A stretch of DNA of 64,000 nucleotides from Phycisphaerales bacterium (GCA_040217175.1 JAVJNT010000001.1:806001-870000), one strand, 5' to 3'. Counted from the first letter of the stretch, positions 1-12,599 are shown. The notes: generated from the letters alone by a model not told the origin. Program-made: numbers and translations.

Positions 1-1
1 C

Positions 2-715
2 GGCGTGCGTCTGTTCGAGGTGTCGGCGACGTTCTGGTCCAAGAGCGAGGGGACGAACGAGGAGTCTCGCAAGATCGCGCTGCTCGTCGACGCCGGCGGC
101 GATGGACCCAAGGCCAAGGCCGAGGACGTACAGCACGGCGTGCGGGTCGTCAAGGCCGCGATCGAGTCGATGGTCGCCTTGTGCTACGGTCACGAGGCGA
201 GGTTGCGCATCGAGACCGGCGGCGACTTGCCGGCCGCGATGGACGTGGCGAACGCGGGGCGGGTGTTCGTTGAGCACGAGGGCGGCTCGATCGATCTCGG
301 GACCTTCGGGCTGCCCACGGGCGAGACGCTCGCGCTGTTCGATCTGCAGCGACCGGTGATCGTGGCTGAGCTCGAGCTCGAGCCCTTGCTCGTTGCCTAC
401 CCGCCCACGCCGAGGGTGAGCGCGCTCCCGGCGTTCCCGGGCATCGAGCGCGATCTGTCGGTCGTGGTGCCGCAATCAACGCCTTGGGCGCAGATCGAGT
501 CGGCGGTCGAAGGGCTCGACCTCGATCGGCTGCGGGCCATCGCGTTCGTCGGGACGTACGCCGGCAAGCAGGTGGGCGAGGGCAAGAAGAGCGTGACGCT
601 TCGGCTGGCCTTCCGCGACGACGATCGCACGCTGCGGCACGAGGAGGTCGATCCGCAGATGGAGCGGGCGATCGGGGCCCTGCGTGAAACGGTCGGAGCC
701 GAAGTTCGGACCTGA
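2..715 (+). CDS. pheT: Phenylalanyl-tRNA synthetase beta subunit, C-terminal part (5' end outside window)
   Basis: The reading frame is open from the window edge, so only the last 237 residues are seen. The beta subunit of the (alpha-beta)2 PheRS carries editing and tRNA-binding functions. The visible part starts in the catalytic-like region (VRLFEVSATFW, the usual 'vRLFEvg..F' strand). It ends with an FDX-ACB anticodon-binding domain (about the last 95 residues), with the typical YPPTPRVSALPAFPGIERD entry and a closing region with KKSVTLRLAFRDDDRTL. The alpha-subunit gene pheS is not adjacent; it lies on the other strand near 19-20 kb. The gene converges on leuS with a single base between the two stop codons and no obvious terminator hairpin. 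Confidence 0.93.
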   Translation, partial: GVRLFEVSATFWSKSEGTNEESRKIALLVDAGGDGPKAKAEDVQHGVRVVKAAIESMVALCYGHEARLRIETGGDLPAAMDVANAGRVFVEHEGGSIDLGTFGLPTGETLALFDLQRPVIVAELELEPLLVAYPPTPRVSALPAFPGIERDLSVVVPQSTPWAQIESAVEGLDLDRLRAIAFVGTYAGKQVGEGKKSVTLRLAFRDDDRTLRHEEVDPQMERAIGALRETVGAEVRT

Positions 716-716
716 C

Positions 717-3989
<3,273 letters not shown>

Positions 3990-4042
3990 GGTGGCCCTCG
4001 TTCGGGCCGGCATGGTAGGAACCCGGCGGGCGCCAGAGCCCC

Positions 4043-4945
4043 TCAGAAGCGGAACTGCAGGCCCGCGTACAGGCCCTGGTAGGACCCGTTCCACTCGAAC
4101 TCGTTCACGCCACTGCCCTCGTTGAGCCGGAAGATCGTGCTGCGGTAGCCGATCTGCGCCCCGAAGTAGTCGACCGGCCGCCACTGGAAGCCCACGCCAA
4201 TGTCCCAGCTGAACGCGCTGGCGTCGAACGGCCAGGCCCCGAAGTTCGTGTACAGGTCGATCGTGAGGTCCTCGAACATGCTGAAGCCGGCCTTGAAGCC
4301 CGCGTGCGGCTCGAAGAAGGTGCGGTCATCGGTGAAACGACCGCCCGTGTCGAGGTTCTCGATCTCGAACTCGAAGTCGTAGATGCGCACGCCCGCCTCG
4401 GCGTCGAGCCGGAAGCGCACCCGGTGTCCCTCGTCGCTCGTGCGCGGGCTGATGGGACGATCGACGATCGTGCGGGCAAGCCGAAGGTCGATCTGGGCGT
4501 AGGTGTGGGCAATGCTCGTGCGCTGGCCATCGGCGACCGAGAGCGTGCCGAAGGTCAGGTCTTCGTCGGCCGTGGCGATCTGTCCGTCGATGTCGTAGAA
4601 CAGGCCGATCGCATTGATCCGCCAGGGGCCGTTCCGCAGGCTGATATCGAAGCCTGGCATCAGGCGGGGTGCGTCGAGGTTCAGGTCTTCGAGTTCGACC
4701 AGCGAGCCGCGCATCGAGCCACCCGGCAGCCTGATTTCGCCCGCGGGGGCGGTGAACCTTGCCATGGGCTCGATCTGGACGTTCCAGTCGACCCGGCGGC
4801 CTGCGTTCGGCGGGGGCTCGGCGATCGCCCCGGCCGCGTCGTCCTGGTGCAGGAAGCGGAGCGTCTCGGGAAGCCCGGCGGCGCAGGTCGAGGCCACGCA
4901 GGCCAGGCTTGCGAAGATCGGGATGGCTCGGAAGTGCCAGTTCAC
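4043..4945 (-). CDS. Probable outer-membrane beta-barrel protein
   Basis: A 300-residue secreted protein of unknown specific role. The start is GTG 4945, with AAGGAG 6 nt upstream. It gives a short signal peptide (basic N-terminus, hydrophobic IPIFASLACVAS, then AAG). The rest is rich in alternating polar and aromatic segments (WRINAIGLFYDIDG, GFQWRPVDYFGAQIGYRS). It ends in GLYAGLQFRF, a terminal aromatic residue of the kind recognised by the BAM machinery. Read together this suggests an outer-membrane barrel, but no family name can be assigned from sequence alone. It lies 53 nt upstream of leuS on the same strand and is divergent from arfB. Confidence 0.6.
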   Translation of the reverse strand: MNWHFRAIPIFASLACVASTCAAGLPETLRFLHQDDAAGAIAEPPPNAGRRVDWNVQIEPMARFTAPAGEIRLPGGSMRGSLVELEDLNLDAPRLMPGFDISLRNGPWRINAIGLFYDIDGQIATADEDLTFGTLSVADGQRTSIAHTYAQIDLRLARTIVDRPISPRTSDEGHRVRFRLDAEAGVRIYDFEFEIENLDTGGRFTDDRTFFEPHAGFKAGFSMFEDLTIDLYTNFGAWPFDASAFSWDIGVGFQWRPVDYFGAQIGYRSTIFRLNEGSGVNEFEWNGSYQGLYAGLQFRF

Positions 4946-5061
4946 GCCGGCTCCTTGGCGTTGCGGGGAGGTTGACCGCACGCTCGTGCGGTGCGGGCGA
5001 TCGGGCGCGCCCGAGCCGCAGGGTACCATGCATCTGTGATGCCAGCCGGCGCTTCCTGCTC

Positions 5062-5538
5062 ATGACATCGACCGAACCCCCACAACCCGCGCACGACGAC
5101 GACGGCCCGGTCGGAGAGGTCGTGGTGCTTGCCCCCGGGGCGACCGTACCCGGCTCGGCCTTGCGGTTCCGCCAAAGCCCGTCCTCGGGTCCCGGAGGGC
5201 AGAACGTCAACCGGCGCCACACGCGGGCCGAGCTCCGCGTTGGGCTGCTGGACATCCGGATGCCCGTTCGGGCACGCAAGCGTCTGCGGGAACTGGCCGG
5301 CGAGCGGATGACCGCCGACGGCACCCTCATCCTCACCAGCGAGAAGACCCGCTCGGCGCGCCGGAATCAGGAGGATTGCCTCGAGCGGCTCAAAGACCTG
5401 TGCCGCGAGGCGATGATCGAGCCCAAGCGACGCATCCCGACCCGGCCGTCTCGACGCTCGAATGAGCGGCGGCTCGAAGCGAAACGACAGAACGCTGAAC
5501 GCAAGCGGCGACGCGGCGGGCCCGACCGCGAGGGCTGA
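5062..5538 (+). CDS. arfB: Peptide chain release factor-like ribosome rescue hydrolase (ArfB/YaeJ family)
   Basis: A 158-residue single-domain peptidyl-tRNA hydrolase. Family members rescue stalled ribosomes by hydrolysing peptidyl-tRNA without a stop codon. The catalytic GGQ loop is present (SSGPGGQNVNRRHTRAELR, residues about 47-65), followed by the RF-1 domain core (LILTSEKTRSARRNQEDCL). The C-terminus is a long Arg/Lys-rich tail (RRSNERRLEAKRQNAERKRR), as in ArfB, where it enters the empty mRNA channel. Residues 1-30 are an acidic, low-complexity extension. There is no codon-recognition domain, so it is not RF1 or RF2. tsaB follows 14 nt downstream, probably in the same transcript. Confidence 0.88.
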   Translation: MTSTEPPQPAHDDDGPVGEVVVLAPGATVPGSALRFRQSPSSGPGGQNVNRRHTRAELRVGLLDIRMPVRARKRLRELAGERMTADGTLILTSEKTRSARRNQEDCLERLKDLCREAMIEPKRRIPTRPSRRSNERRLEAKRQNAERKRRRGGPDREG

Positions 5539-5552
5539 TCTATCCTCGCTTC

Positions 5553-6278
5553 GTGCTCATTCTCGCCATCGAAGCCACCAATCCGAACGTGCCCACGCCC
5601 GGCGTGTTGCTCGCGAGGGCAGAAGGAGACGCCCCGACCGCTCCGTGCCGCGTGCTGGCGACTCGGGCGCTGCATGCCTCGGGCCGCCACGACGACGTCC
5701 TCCTGCCTTCGATCGCCGGGCTCTTTGACACCGCCGCCGTCGAGCCCGCCGACCTCGACGAGGTCCTGGTCTCGATCGGGCCGGGCGGGTTCACCGCGAC
5801 CCGGCTGGCTTGCGTCGGCGCTGCGGTCTTGGCCGAGGTAGCCGGCGCGCGGGTCCGTGCCGTCGAGACGGCACGCGTCGTCGTTGAGACCGCTTTGCAA
5901 GATAGCGGCTTCAAAGGTCCGCTCGTGGTCGCCATGGCTTCGAAGCGGGATTCCGCCTTCGTCACGAGGTTCGATCCCCAGAGCACATCGGCCCCGGGTC
6001 CGAATCGATCGATCGACGTGGCCGCGTTCGAGCGGTTGCTTCTCCCAGGCGATCGCCTGTTGTTTGAGGGCCATCTCCCAGATCCGATGCTCGAAATCGC
6101 CGCGAAGCTCGGCGTCGAAAGCGTTCCGCTTCGCCTGACGGCCGAGGGCCTCCTGGCCAGTCGGCACGCCGGCCGCACCGTGGCCACCGAGTTGCTCCGA
6201 CCGCTTTATCCACGCGAGCCCGACGCGGTCACGCAGTGGCGCGAACGTTATGGGAAGGCGCCCGGGGACGAAAGATAA
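5553..6278 (+). CDS. tsaB: tRNA threonylcarbamoyladenosine biosynthesis protein TsaB
   Basis: A 241-residue ASKHA-fold protein. TsaB pairs with TsaD and TsaE to place threonylcarbamoyl on A37 of ANN-decoding tRNAs. Visible marks are the N-terminal LILAIEATNPNVPTPGVLLA strand, GRHDDVLLPSIAGLF (the HS..LLP-type helix) and the signature VSIGPGGFTATRLACVGA near residues 70-88. The start is a GTG 14 nt after the arfB stop codon. The protein is slightly longer than E. coli TsaB because of a variable C-terminal half. tsaD and tsaE are not in the window. Confidence 0.85.
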   Translation: MLILAIEATNPNVPTPGVLLARAEGDAPTAPCRVLATRALHASGRHDDVLLPSIAGLFDTAAVEPADLDEVLVSIGPGGFTATRLACVGAAVLAEVAGARVRAVETARVVVETALQDSGFKGPLVVAMASKRDSAFVTRFDPQSTSAPGPNRSIDVAAFERLLLPGDRLLFEGHLPDPMLEIAAKLGVESVPLRLTAEGLLASRHAGRTVATELLRPLYPREPDAVTQWRERYGKAPGDER

Positions 6279-6430
6279 CGCCGCGGAAGTGGTTTTCGGG
6301 CGTGATTTGTTGGCCTACATTGCGGATTCTTAGATCTGGGCGCAGATTGTTGCCCGCCCGGTGTGAAGTTGGGCAAAGTGTGCGCCGATAGCCAATCCGT
6401 CCGGTGATGTGTGCGGACGGGAGATACAGC

Positions 6431-7045
6431 GTGGCTTCTCAAGATCAACAACAGCCCGACTGGACCGAGAAGAAGGTCTTCACCACCGGCGAGGCCGCTT
6501 CGGTCTGCCGCGTCAGCCAGCAGACCATCATCCGTTGCTTCGACAACGGCCGGCTGCACGGCTTCCGCGTGCCGGGCTCGAAGTTCCGGCGGATTCCGCG
6601 TGACGAGCTGCTGCGCTTCATGCGAGAGAACGGCATTCCCACGGACGCGCTCGAGGGTTCGCGCCGTCGAGTTCTCATCGTCGATGACGATCCGCAGATC
6701 GTGGACCTGCTCCACGAGATGCTTCGCCGCGATACGAGGTTCGAGCTCGAGACTGCCTCGAACGGGTACGACGCGGGGCTGCTGACCGAGCGCTTCCGAC
6801 CGCATTTGATCGTGCTCGATTACATGCTGCCCGACATCAACGGCGACGTCGTATGCGAGCGCATCCGAGAGAACCCCGATCTGCAGAATACGAAGGTGCT
6901 CTTCGTCTCGGGCGTCATCGAGAAGGATCGCATCGACCGGCTCCTTCGCGCAGGCGGCAACGGCTTCCTGAAGAAGCCGTTCACCGTGTCGACGCTGCTC
7001 GACGAGATCTCGCGGCTGCTCTCGCTTGCACCTGCGAGCTCGTGA
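6431..7045 (+). CDS. Excisionase/MerR-type HTH fused to response-regulator receiver
   Basis: A 204-residue two-domain regulator. Residues about 15-60 form a helix-turn-helix of the excisionase/helix_turn_helix_17 type (TTGEAASVCRVSQQTIIRCF, then GSKFRRIPRDELLRFM). Residues about 75-200 form a receiver with an acidic pocket (LIVDDDP), a phosphoacceptor Asp in VLDYMLPDINGD (about D130), and a Lys in NGFLKKPF. The order is HTH first and receiver last, the reverse of OmpR/NarL-type regulators. I chose GTG 6431 because GGGAG lies 8 nt upstream; two in-frame ATGs at 6404 and 6407 are alternatives. Its stop overlaps a possible GTG start of the HDOD-kinase gene (GTGA), which suggests coupled translation and a shared pathway. 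Confidence 0.85.
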   Translation: MASQDQQQPDWTEKKVFTTGEAASVCRVSQQTIIRCFDNGRLHGFRVPGSKFRRIPRDELLRFMRENGIPTDALEGSRRRVLIVDDDPQIVDLLHEMLRRDTRFELETASNGYDAGLLTERFRPHLIVLDYMLPDINGDVVCERIRENPDLQNTKVLFVSGVIEKDRIDRLLRAGGNGFLKKPFTVSTLLDEISRLLSLAPASS

Positions 7046-7065
7046 ACGTTTCCGCGAGCTGCGTC

Positions 7066-9375
7066 ATGACCAAACCCGCACGCCCCGACCCAGACGAACG
7101 TTCTCAGCAGGTCGAGCTGGTGCTCCAGCAGATCGAGCAGCTCCCGACGCTCTCGCCCATCGCGCAGCGTGTGCTGCGGCTTGGCAGCGCCGCCGATGCC
7201 GACCTGACGGACGTGGTCCGCGTGATCCAGAGCGATCCGTCCCTGACCGGGCGCGTGCTCTCGATGTGCCAGCGCGCCGAACTCGGTCTGGGCGATCGCG
7301 TCACCACGGTCGAGCGTGCCGTCGTCATGCTGGGCTTCGAAGCGATCCGGGCGGCGATCCTGAGCGTGGCCGTGTACGACGCCATGTCTGCCTACGCCGG
7401 CCAACTCGAGGAACGGCCCGAGGCCGAGACGTTCCGGCACAACGCGTTCTGGCGGCATTGCGTTGCCTCGGCGAGCGCGGCCGACGAGATCGCCCGCACG
7501 CACCCCAAGCTCGGTGTCTCTCCCGATGAGGCATTCGTCGGCGGCCTCCTGCACGACGTGGGCAAGCTCGCCCTCGATCTCGTGCTGCCGCGCACGTACG
7601 GCAAGATCATGCGCCTGGCCGAAGAGCGCGGGCTCGCGGCGTCGGACGCTGCCAACCGCGTCATCGGGATCAACCACCACACGGCCGGCAAGCGGCTGGC
7701 CGAGCACTGGAACCTGCCCCTCGAGATCCAGGACTCCATGTGGCTCTATGGGCATCCGCCCGAGGCGATGGGTGAGCTACGCAACCGGTCGCTCGTCGGC
7801 ATCGTCGGCGCGGCCCACCGGCTTTCCCGCGCGCTGCACGTCGGGTGGAGCGGCGAGTTCGACTCGGTGCCGCAGCTCGACTCGATCGCCTCGATCTATG
7901 GGCTCGAGCGCGCCAAGCTCGAACGCATCGGGGCCGGACTCCACGAGGCCGTCGCAGCGAGGTGCGCCGACCTGGGACTCGATGGACCGCACAGCCCCGG
8001 GCTCCTGCTCGAATCGATCTCGCAGGCCAACGCCTGGCTCGGACGTGCCAACGGGCGGCTCGAGAAGCAGGCCGACCTCGCGGGACGCTGCGATCGATCG
8101 CTCCGGGCAATCTCGGGATTCCTGGCCGACCAGCCCGGCGGCAAGGGACTCACGAGCACCGTCGCGGCGGCCGGCCGATCGGCCTCTGAAGCGTTCGGGG
8201 CCACCCGACTCGCGGTGCTGATCAAGCGCAGCCCCGCCGATCCATGGCGGCTCGATTGGCTGTCTTCGCGCGGCGAGACGTCCCGTGCGGCTTCGCTGAC
8301 CGAGCCCGCCGGGGCCGACCGCGTGACCCAGGCGCTGATCGAGATCGGGCGTTCCCTCGACGCGCCGTTGTCGCTGACGCCGCTCGAATCATGGCTCGGT
8401 GGTTCGCTCGCCGGGCGCCTGGGTGCGGCCGACGCCATCCGCGTGCTCCCGCTGACGCCCGGACGCATCAACGACGCGCCCGCGATTGCGCTCCTGCACG
8501 ACGGCATCGAGGCGGACGAGCAGCACCGGGCGCTCATCGACGTCTGGGCGTCGTCCGTCGCTGCAGCGGCGCGGCACGAATCGGCTCGACGGCTGGGCGA
8601 GCGACTCGCCGAGGCCAACCGAGCGCTCAGTGCCGCTCAGGATCGTCTCAGCGAGGCGCAGGCGATGGCCAGGCTGGGTGAACTCGCGGCCGGCGCAGCC
8701 CACGAGATGAACAACCCGCTCACCGTTATCAGCGGCCGGGCCCAGCTGCTCCACGACTCGGCCGGCGACGAGTCGATCCGCAGTGCTGCCGGTGCCATCG
8801 TCGGCGCGTCTCAGCTGCTGTCAGAACTCATTAGCGCGCTGCACATGTTCGCCGATCCGCCCAAGCCGATCGCCAAGCCGGCCGACGTCCAGGGCCTGAC
8901 TCGGACGGTGGCACGGAGCGTTCGCGACCGCATGGGCTCGGGCCTTGACCTATCCATCGATGCCGCCGGCGCGCCGAAGCAGGCGATGCTCGACGAGGGA
9001 CTGGTTCAACGCATCCTTACCGAATTGCTCGTGAATGCCGCCGAAACGGGCGCTCCCGCTACGCTCTGCGTACGCATTGATCCGCTCGACGAGTGCCTCG
9101 TCTTCGAGGTCGCCGATCGCGGCCCGGGATTGAGCGAGCGAGCCCTACGGCACGCGTTCGATCCGTTCTTCTCCGACAAGCCCGCCGGGCGACAGCCAGG
9201 CCTCGGGCTAGCGCGTGCCAGGCGGCTGGCCGAACTGATGAACGGCACATTGACCATTGCCAACGGTCGCGATCTCGGCGCCGTTGCGACGCTCTCGTTG
9301 CCATCTTCGATGCCATCTAACTCCATTCCCAACAGAGACTTCGGCACGAGCCAGCATCCCGAGGTCGTCGGCTAA
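7066..9375 (+). CDS. HDOD domain-histidine kinase fusion
   Basis: A 769-residue cytoplasmic sensor kinase with no membrane segment. Residues about 15-230 are an HDOD domain (VELVLQQIEQLPTLSPIAQR start, GGLLHDVGKLALD, INHHTAGKRLAEHWNLP). The middle 300 residues are weakly conserved and may hold a GAF-like fold and a coiled coil (RLGERLAEANRALSAAQDRL). The kinase core has an H-box GAAHEMNNPLTVISGRAQLL (His near 546), an N-box ILTELLVNAAETG, a G1 box DRGPGLS and a G2 box GLGLARA. ATG 7066 is given as start; GTG 7042, which overlaps the previous stop as GTGA, is equally possible. The partner is probably the receiver protein just upstream. Confidence 0.85.
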   Translation: MTKPARPDPDERSQQVELVLQQIEQLPTLSPIAQRVLRLGSAADADLTDVVRVIQSDPSLTGRVLSMCQRAELGLGDRVTTVERAVVMLGFEAIRAAILSVAVYDAMSAYAGQLEERPEAETFRHNAFWRHCVASASAADEIARTHPKLGVSPDEAFVGGLLHDVGKLALDLVLPRTYGKIMRLAEERGLAASDAANRVIGINHHTAGKRLAEHWNLPLEIQDSMWLYGHPPEAMGELRNRSLVGIVGAAHRLSRALHVGWSGEFDSVPQLDSIASIYGLERAKLERIGAGLHEAVAARCADLGLDGPHSPGLLLESISQANAWLGRANGRLEKQADLAGRCDRSLRAISGFLADQPGGKGLTSTVAAAGRSASEAFGATRLAVLIKRSPADPWRLDWLSSRGETSRAASLTEPAGADRVTQALIEIGRSLDAPLSLTPLESWLGGSLAGRLGAADAIRVLPLTPGRINDAPAIALLHDGIEADEQHRALIDVWASSVAAAARHESARRLGERLAEANRALSAAQDRLSEAQAMARLGELAAGAAHEMNNPLTVISGRAQLLHDSAGDESIRSAAGAIVGASQLLSELISALHMFADPPKPIAKPADVQGLTRTVARSVRDRMGSGLDLSIDAAGAPKQAMLDEGLVQRILTELLVNAAETGAPATLCVRIDPLDECLVFEVADRGPGLSERALRHAFDPFFSDKPAGRQPGLGLARARRLAELMNGTLTIANGRDLGAVATLSLPSSMPSNSIPNRDFGTSQHPEVVG

Positions 9376-9500
9376 CGTCGCTCTCGCGACGATCCGACTG
9401 GATTGGCCTTTCGATGCGGTCGATCAAGAGGGCTGGACCAAGCGAGCGGGCCCACAGGAGGGGCCCGCCGGCGATGCGAGATTGCACGGAGAGCCCCTTC

Positions 9501-10559
9501 ATGGCCCATGCCGCCCCAGACCCCTTCAATGATCCGTCCCGGGAAACGCCGCCGAGCACCCGGGCCTCGGACCGCCCAGGCCGCGTCGCCGTCGTTGCCG
9601 ACCAGCGTGACGTGGCTCGGCTTCTGGCTTCACAGGCCAGAGCAGCGCTCGGTGTCGCGCCCGTCGTCGTCACCTTCGACGAGGCCGACGACCTCTTCGC
9701 TGCTCGCCCCGACCTCGTGCTCGTCGCGGCCGATGACGACGGCGTCCGCTGGCGCTCGCTGGCCCAGGAGTTCGAGGGCGTCTTCCGCATGGCGCTCGCT
9801 GCGTTTACCCCGACGATCGACGACGCGGCCGAGGCAATGCGGCTGGGCATGGCCGACCTGCTCGTGCTCGATGCGCCCAAGCGCGAACTCGCACGGCGCA
9901 TCGGCGTGATGGTCGAACGCGCCCCTCGTCGCGGCGGCTCGACACCCAAGCCATTGACGCTGACCCCGACGCAGACCGAGGCAAACGACGTGACCGACAC
10001 CGACCTGGTTACCGTCCGCGCAGAGTTCGGCGTGCTCGCCCGGCTCGAGCTCGACGTCGAGAGCCTGCTGCGGACGACGCTGGAGTACGTGCTGCACAAG
10101 ATCGGCCCGACCAACGCGGCGGTGTTCCTACCCACCGCCGGCGAGGACTTCACGCTCGGCGCCTACGTGAACTACGACTGCCCCAAGGACTGCGTCGACA
10201 TGCTGCTCGACCACGTTGCCGCTTCGGTGGCCCCGGCCATCGAGAACGACCCGGCGCTCCGCGTGCACCGCGGGGACGACGCGCTCGACGAACTCATGGG
10301 CGAGCACGCGGCCTGGCTGACCGGCTGCGAGGCCGTGACCTTCGCCGCCGAGCACGAAGGCGAGTTGCTCGCGGCCGTGGCGTTGTTCCGCGATGATCGG
10401 GATCCGTTCGATGCCGCGACGCTCCGCCGCCTGGGCGTGATCGGCGACATCCTGGCCCAGCAGCTCGCCCGGATCATCCGGGTGCACCACCGCCACATTC
10501 CCATGGACCAATGGGAAGAGAACGAAGGCCAGAGCGACGAGCCGCCGATGGCCGCCTGA
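9501..10559 (+). CDS. Pseudo-receiver plus GAF-domain protein
   Basis: A 352-residue protein, third gene of the signalling set. Residues about 30-140 have a receiver-like alternation (RVAVVADQRDVARLLASQAR, PDLVLVAADDDG), but the phosphoacceptor site reads AADDDG and the switch residues are not convincing, so it may not be phosphorylated. Residues about 170-335 resemble a GAF domain (LELDVESLLRTTLEYVLHKI, ending QQLARIIRVHHRH). Start ATG 9501 has GGAGAG 7 nt upstream. ATG 9474 with AGGAGGGG 12 nt upstream is an alternative adding nine residues. The role is inferred from context as an accessory of the HDOD kinase; no output domain is visible. Confidence 0.65.
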   Translation: MAHAAPDPFNDPSRETPPSTRASDRPGRVAVVADQRDVARLLASQARAALGVAPVVVTFDEADDLFAARPDLVLVAADDDGVRWRSLAQEFEGVFRMALAAFTPTIDDAAEAMRLGMADLLVLDAPKRELARRIGVMVERAPRRGGSTPKPLTLTPTQTEANDVTDTDLVTVRAEFGVLARLELDVESLLRTTLEYVLHKIGPTNAAVFLPTAGEDFTLGAYVNYDCPKDCVDMLLDHVAASVAPAIENDPALRVHRGDDALDELMGEHAAWLTGCEAVTFAAEHEGELLAAVALFRDDRDPFDAATLRRLGVIGDILAQQLARIIRVHHRHIPMDQWEENEGQSDEPPMAA

Positions 10560-10619
10560 ACGAAGGCTCCGCCGGCGCGCCAACGGCGGTAAACTTGTGG
10601 CTGGAGGACCGCCCCGGAC

Positions 10620-11192
10620 ATGCACGTCCATCTCGACCACGAATCTCCCGCGAGCAACGACGACCCGGAGCCGGCGAGTCCCGCCGAAGAGCCCCCTGAA
10701 CGGGCCCGGGGCCTGTCCGTCGACGTGACTGCGAGCCGCGAAGCCGCAAGCGACCTCGACCACTCGAAGCGAGCCTGGCTTGCCGACCACGCATCGCGCA
10801 TCGGCGAGCGGCTCGACCTGGAGGGCGAGCTTCGCGTCCGGATCGTCGGCGACGCCGAGATGGCCGCCGCCCACGATCGGCACCTGGGCGACCCCACCAC
10901 CACCGACGTGCTGACCTTCGATCTGGCCGATGGCAGCGCTGCACGCGGCGCACCGGTCGATGCCGACCTCATGGTGTGCCTCGACGAGGCCACACGCCGG
11001 GCCGCGGAGCACGGCCACGCCTTCGAACGGGAGCTGCTCCTGTACGTCGTGCACGGCCTCTTGCACTGCCTGGGCCACGACGACCACGACGAAGCGTCGT
11101 TCCAGCGCATGCACACGCTCGAGGACGAGTTGCTGGAGGCCGTCGGCGTGGGCGCCACCTTCTCGCCCGCCCGCGGAGGGAGCTCCGCATGA
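10620..11192 (+). CDS. ybeY: Endoribonuclease/rRNA maturation factor YbeY
   Basis: A 190-residue protein of the UPF0054 family, a metal-dependent single-strand RNase linked to 16S rRNA 3'-end maturation and 70S quality control. The zinc-site motif H-x3-H-x5-H is present as HGLLHCLGHDDH (residues about 140-151), preceded by TTTDVLTFDLADG. The first 40 residues are an acidic Pro-rich extension that most family members lack. GGAGG lies 12 nt upstream of ATG 10620. The stop overlaps the start of the next gene as ATGA. A ybeY-corC pairing is common in bacteria. Confidence 0.92.
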   Translation: MHVHLDHESPASNDDPEPASPAEEPPERARGLSVDVTASREAASDLDHSKRAWLADHASRIGERLDLEGELRVRIVGDAEMAAAHDRHLGDPTTTDVLTFDLADGSAARGAPVDADLMVCLDEATRRAAEHGHAFERELLLYVVHGLLHCLGHDDHDEASFQRMHTLEDELLEAVGVGATFSPARGGSSA

Positions 11193-12553
11193 GCGCCATG
11201 GTATGGTTCTGGATCGCGGTGGCAGCCGCCGTCGTTGGTTGCGTCTTCGCCGTCCTGCATCAGACGCTTCGGCACGCCCACCGCGTGGCTGGCGAGGACT
11301 GGCTGCGTGGCATCGTCGATGATGCGAAACGGGCGCAGATCCGCTCGATCCTCGATCGGGCCGACGTCTCGGCCGGCGCCATCGCCCTGCCACGCATCGC
11401 CTTCAGCTTGCTGGTTCCGGTCGCGGTCGTCCTGCACATCGCGATGCTGCTCAAGCAACCCGACTCGGGCAACGGCGTCGAGGTTGGCTGGGTCTCGCTC
11501 GTGCTGGGCATCGCCATCGCGTCGCCGGTGCTCTGGGTCACCAACATGGCGCTGCCCGCGGCCATCGCCCGACACGCCTGGGGCCCGACGCTCCGCGCCA
11601 CGGCTCCGATCATCCGCGGCCTGATGATCCCGCTCAAGCCATTTGCCGGGGCGTACTTATTCTGCGACGAGGTCGTCCGGCGACTGGCCGGGGCCGATAG
11701 CGACGACACCGCCGAGGCGGAAATCCTGAGCGCGGTCGAGCAGGCCGAGCGGTTCGGAGGCGTCGACGAGACCGAGCGCGACATGATCGAGGCGGTCGTC
11801 GAGTTCCGTTCGACGAGCGTCGATGAGATCATGACGCCGCGTACGGCTATCGAAGCCCTCGAGTACACCGACGACCTGGCCGAAGTGAAGCGATACGTCC
11901 GCGACAGCCACCACAGCCGCATACCGGTCTACCGCGACAACCTCGACACCATCGCCGGCTTCCTGTACGCCAAGGACCTGCTGAAGTGGCTGGCCGAGCC
12001 GGGCAACGGGCACGCCGAGCGCTTCAACCTGCAGGACATCCTCCGCACGGCCCTGTTCATCCCAGAGACGAAGACGGTTCGCGAGCTGCTCCGCGAGATG
12101 ATCCAGAGCCGCGTGCACATCGCGATGGTCGCCGACGAGTACGGCGGCACCGCGGGCCTGGTCACGATCGAGGACATCGTCGAGGAAGTCTTCGGCGAGA
12201 TCCACGACGAGTACGAGGATGCGCCCGAGGACGATCCCGAGGTCAAGATCGATGCGCAGCGGCGGACCGCCGAGATCGACGCGCAGATGCACATCGACGA
12301 TGCGAACGACGCGCTCCGGCCGCTCAACGTCGTGTTGCCCGAAGAAGATGATTACGACACCGTTGGCGGCTTCGTGTCGACGCGGCTGGGCCGCATCCCC
12401 GACATCGGCGACGCATGGGTCGAGGGCGAGGTGCGGCTCATCGTGACCAGCGCCGAGCAGACGCGCGTACGGCGTGTGAAGCTCGAACTGGTGGGCGTGC
12501 CCGCCGCGATCGCGCAGGACGAGCCGACCCAGCCCGACGCCGACCAGGCCTGA
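11189..12553 (+). CDS. CorC/HlyC family protein with CNNM, CBS and transporter-associated domains
   Basis: A 454-residue membrane protein. The N-terminal half is a CNNM/DUF21 region with about four hydrophobic segments (MVWFWIAVAAAVVGCVFAVL; a second at AFSLLVPVAVVLHIAMLL). It is followed by a CBS pair opening with VDEIMTPRTAIEAL, with HSRIPVYRDN in CBS1 and VADEYGGTAGLVTIEDIVEE closing CBS2, then a C-terminal CorC_HlyC domain (YDTVGGFVSTRLGRIPDIGD). Family members are linked to magnesium/cobalt handling; the substrate here is unknown. ATG 11189 overlaps the ybeY stop and has GGAGGG 8 nt upstream, so it is translationally coupled to ybeY. Confidence 0.88.
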   Translation: MSAMVWFWIAVAAAVVGCVFAVLHQTLRHAHRVAGEDWLRGIVDDAKRAQIRSILDRADVSAGAIALPRIAFSLLVPVAVVLHIAMLLKQPDSGNGVEVGWVSLVLGIAIASPVLWVTNMALPAAIARHAWGPTLRATAPIIRGLMIPLKPFAGAYLFCDEVVRRLAGADSDDTAEAEILSAVEQAERFGGVDETERDMIEAVVEFRSTSVDEIMTPRTAIEALEYTDDLAEVKRYVRDSHHSRIPVYRDNLDTIAGFLYAKDLLKWLAEPGNGHAERFNLQDILRTALFIPETKTVRELLREMIQSRVHIAMVADEYGGTAGLVTIEDIVEEVFGEIHDEYEDAPEDDPEVKIDAQRRTAEIDAQMHIDDANDALRPLNVVLPEEDDYDTVGGFVSTRLGRIPDIGDAWVEGEVRLIVTSAEQTRVRRVKLELVGVPAAIAQDEPTQPDADQA

Positions 12554-12599
12554 ACCGGTCCCTACTTGACTCCGCCGCCCGGTCGCGCTTTGCTCGGCC

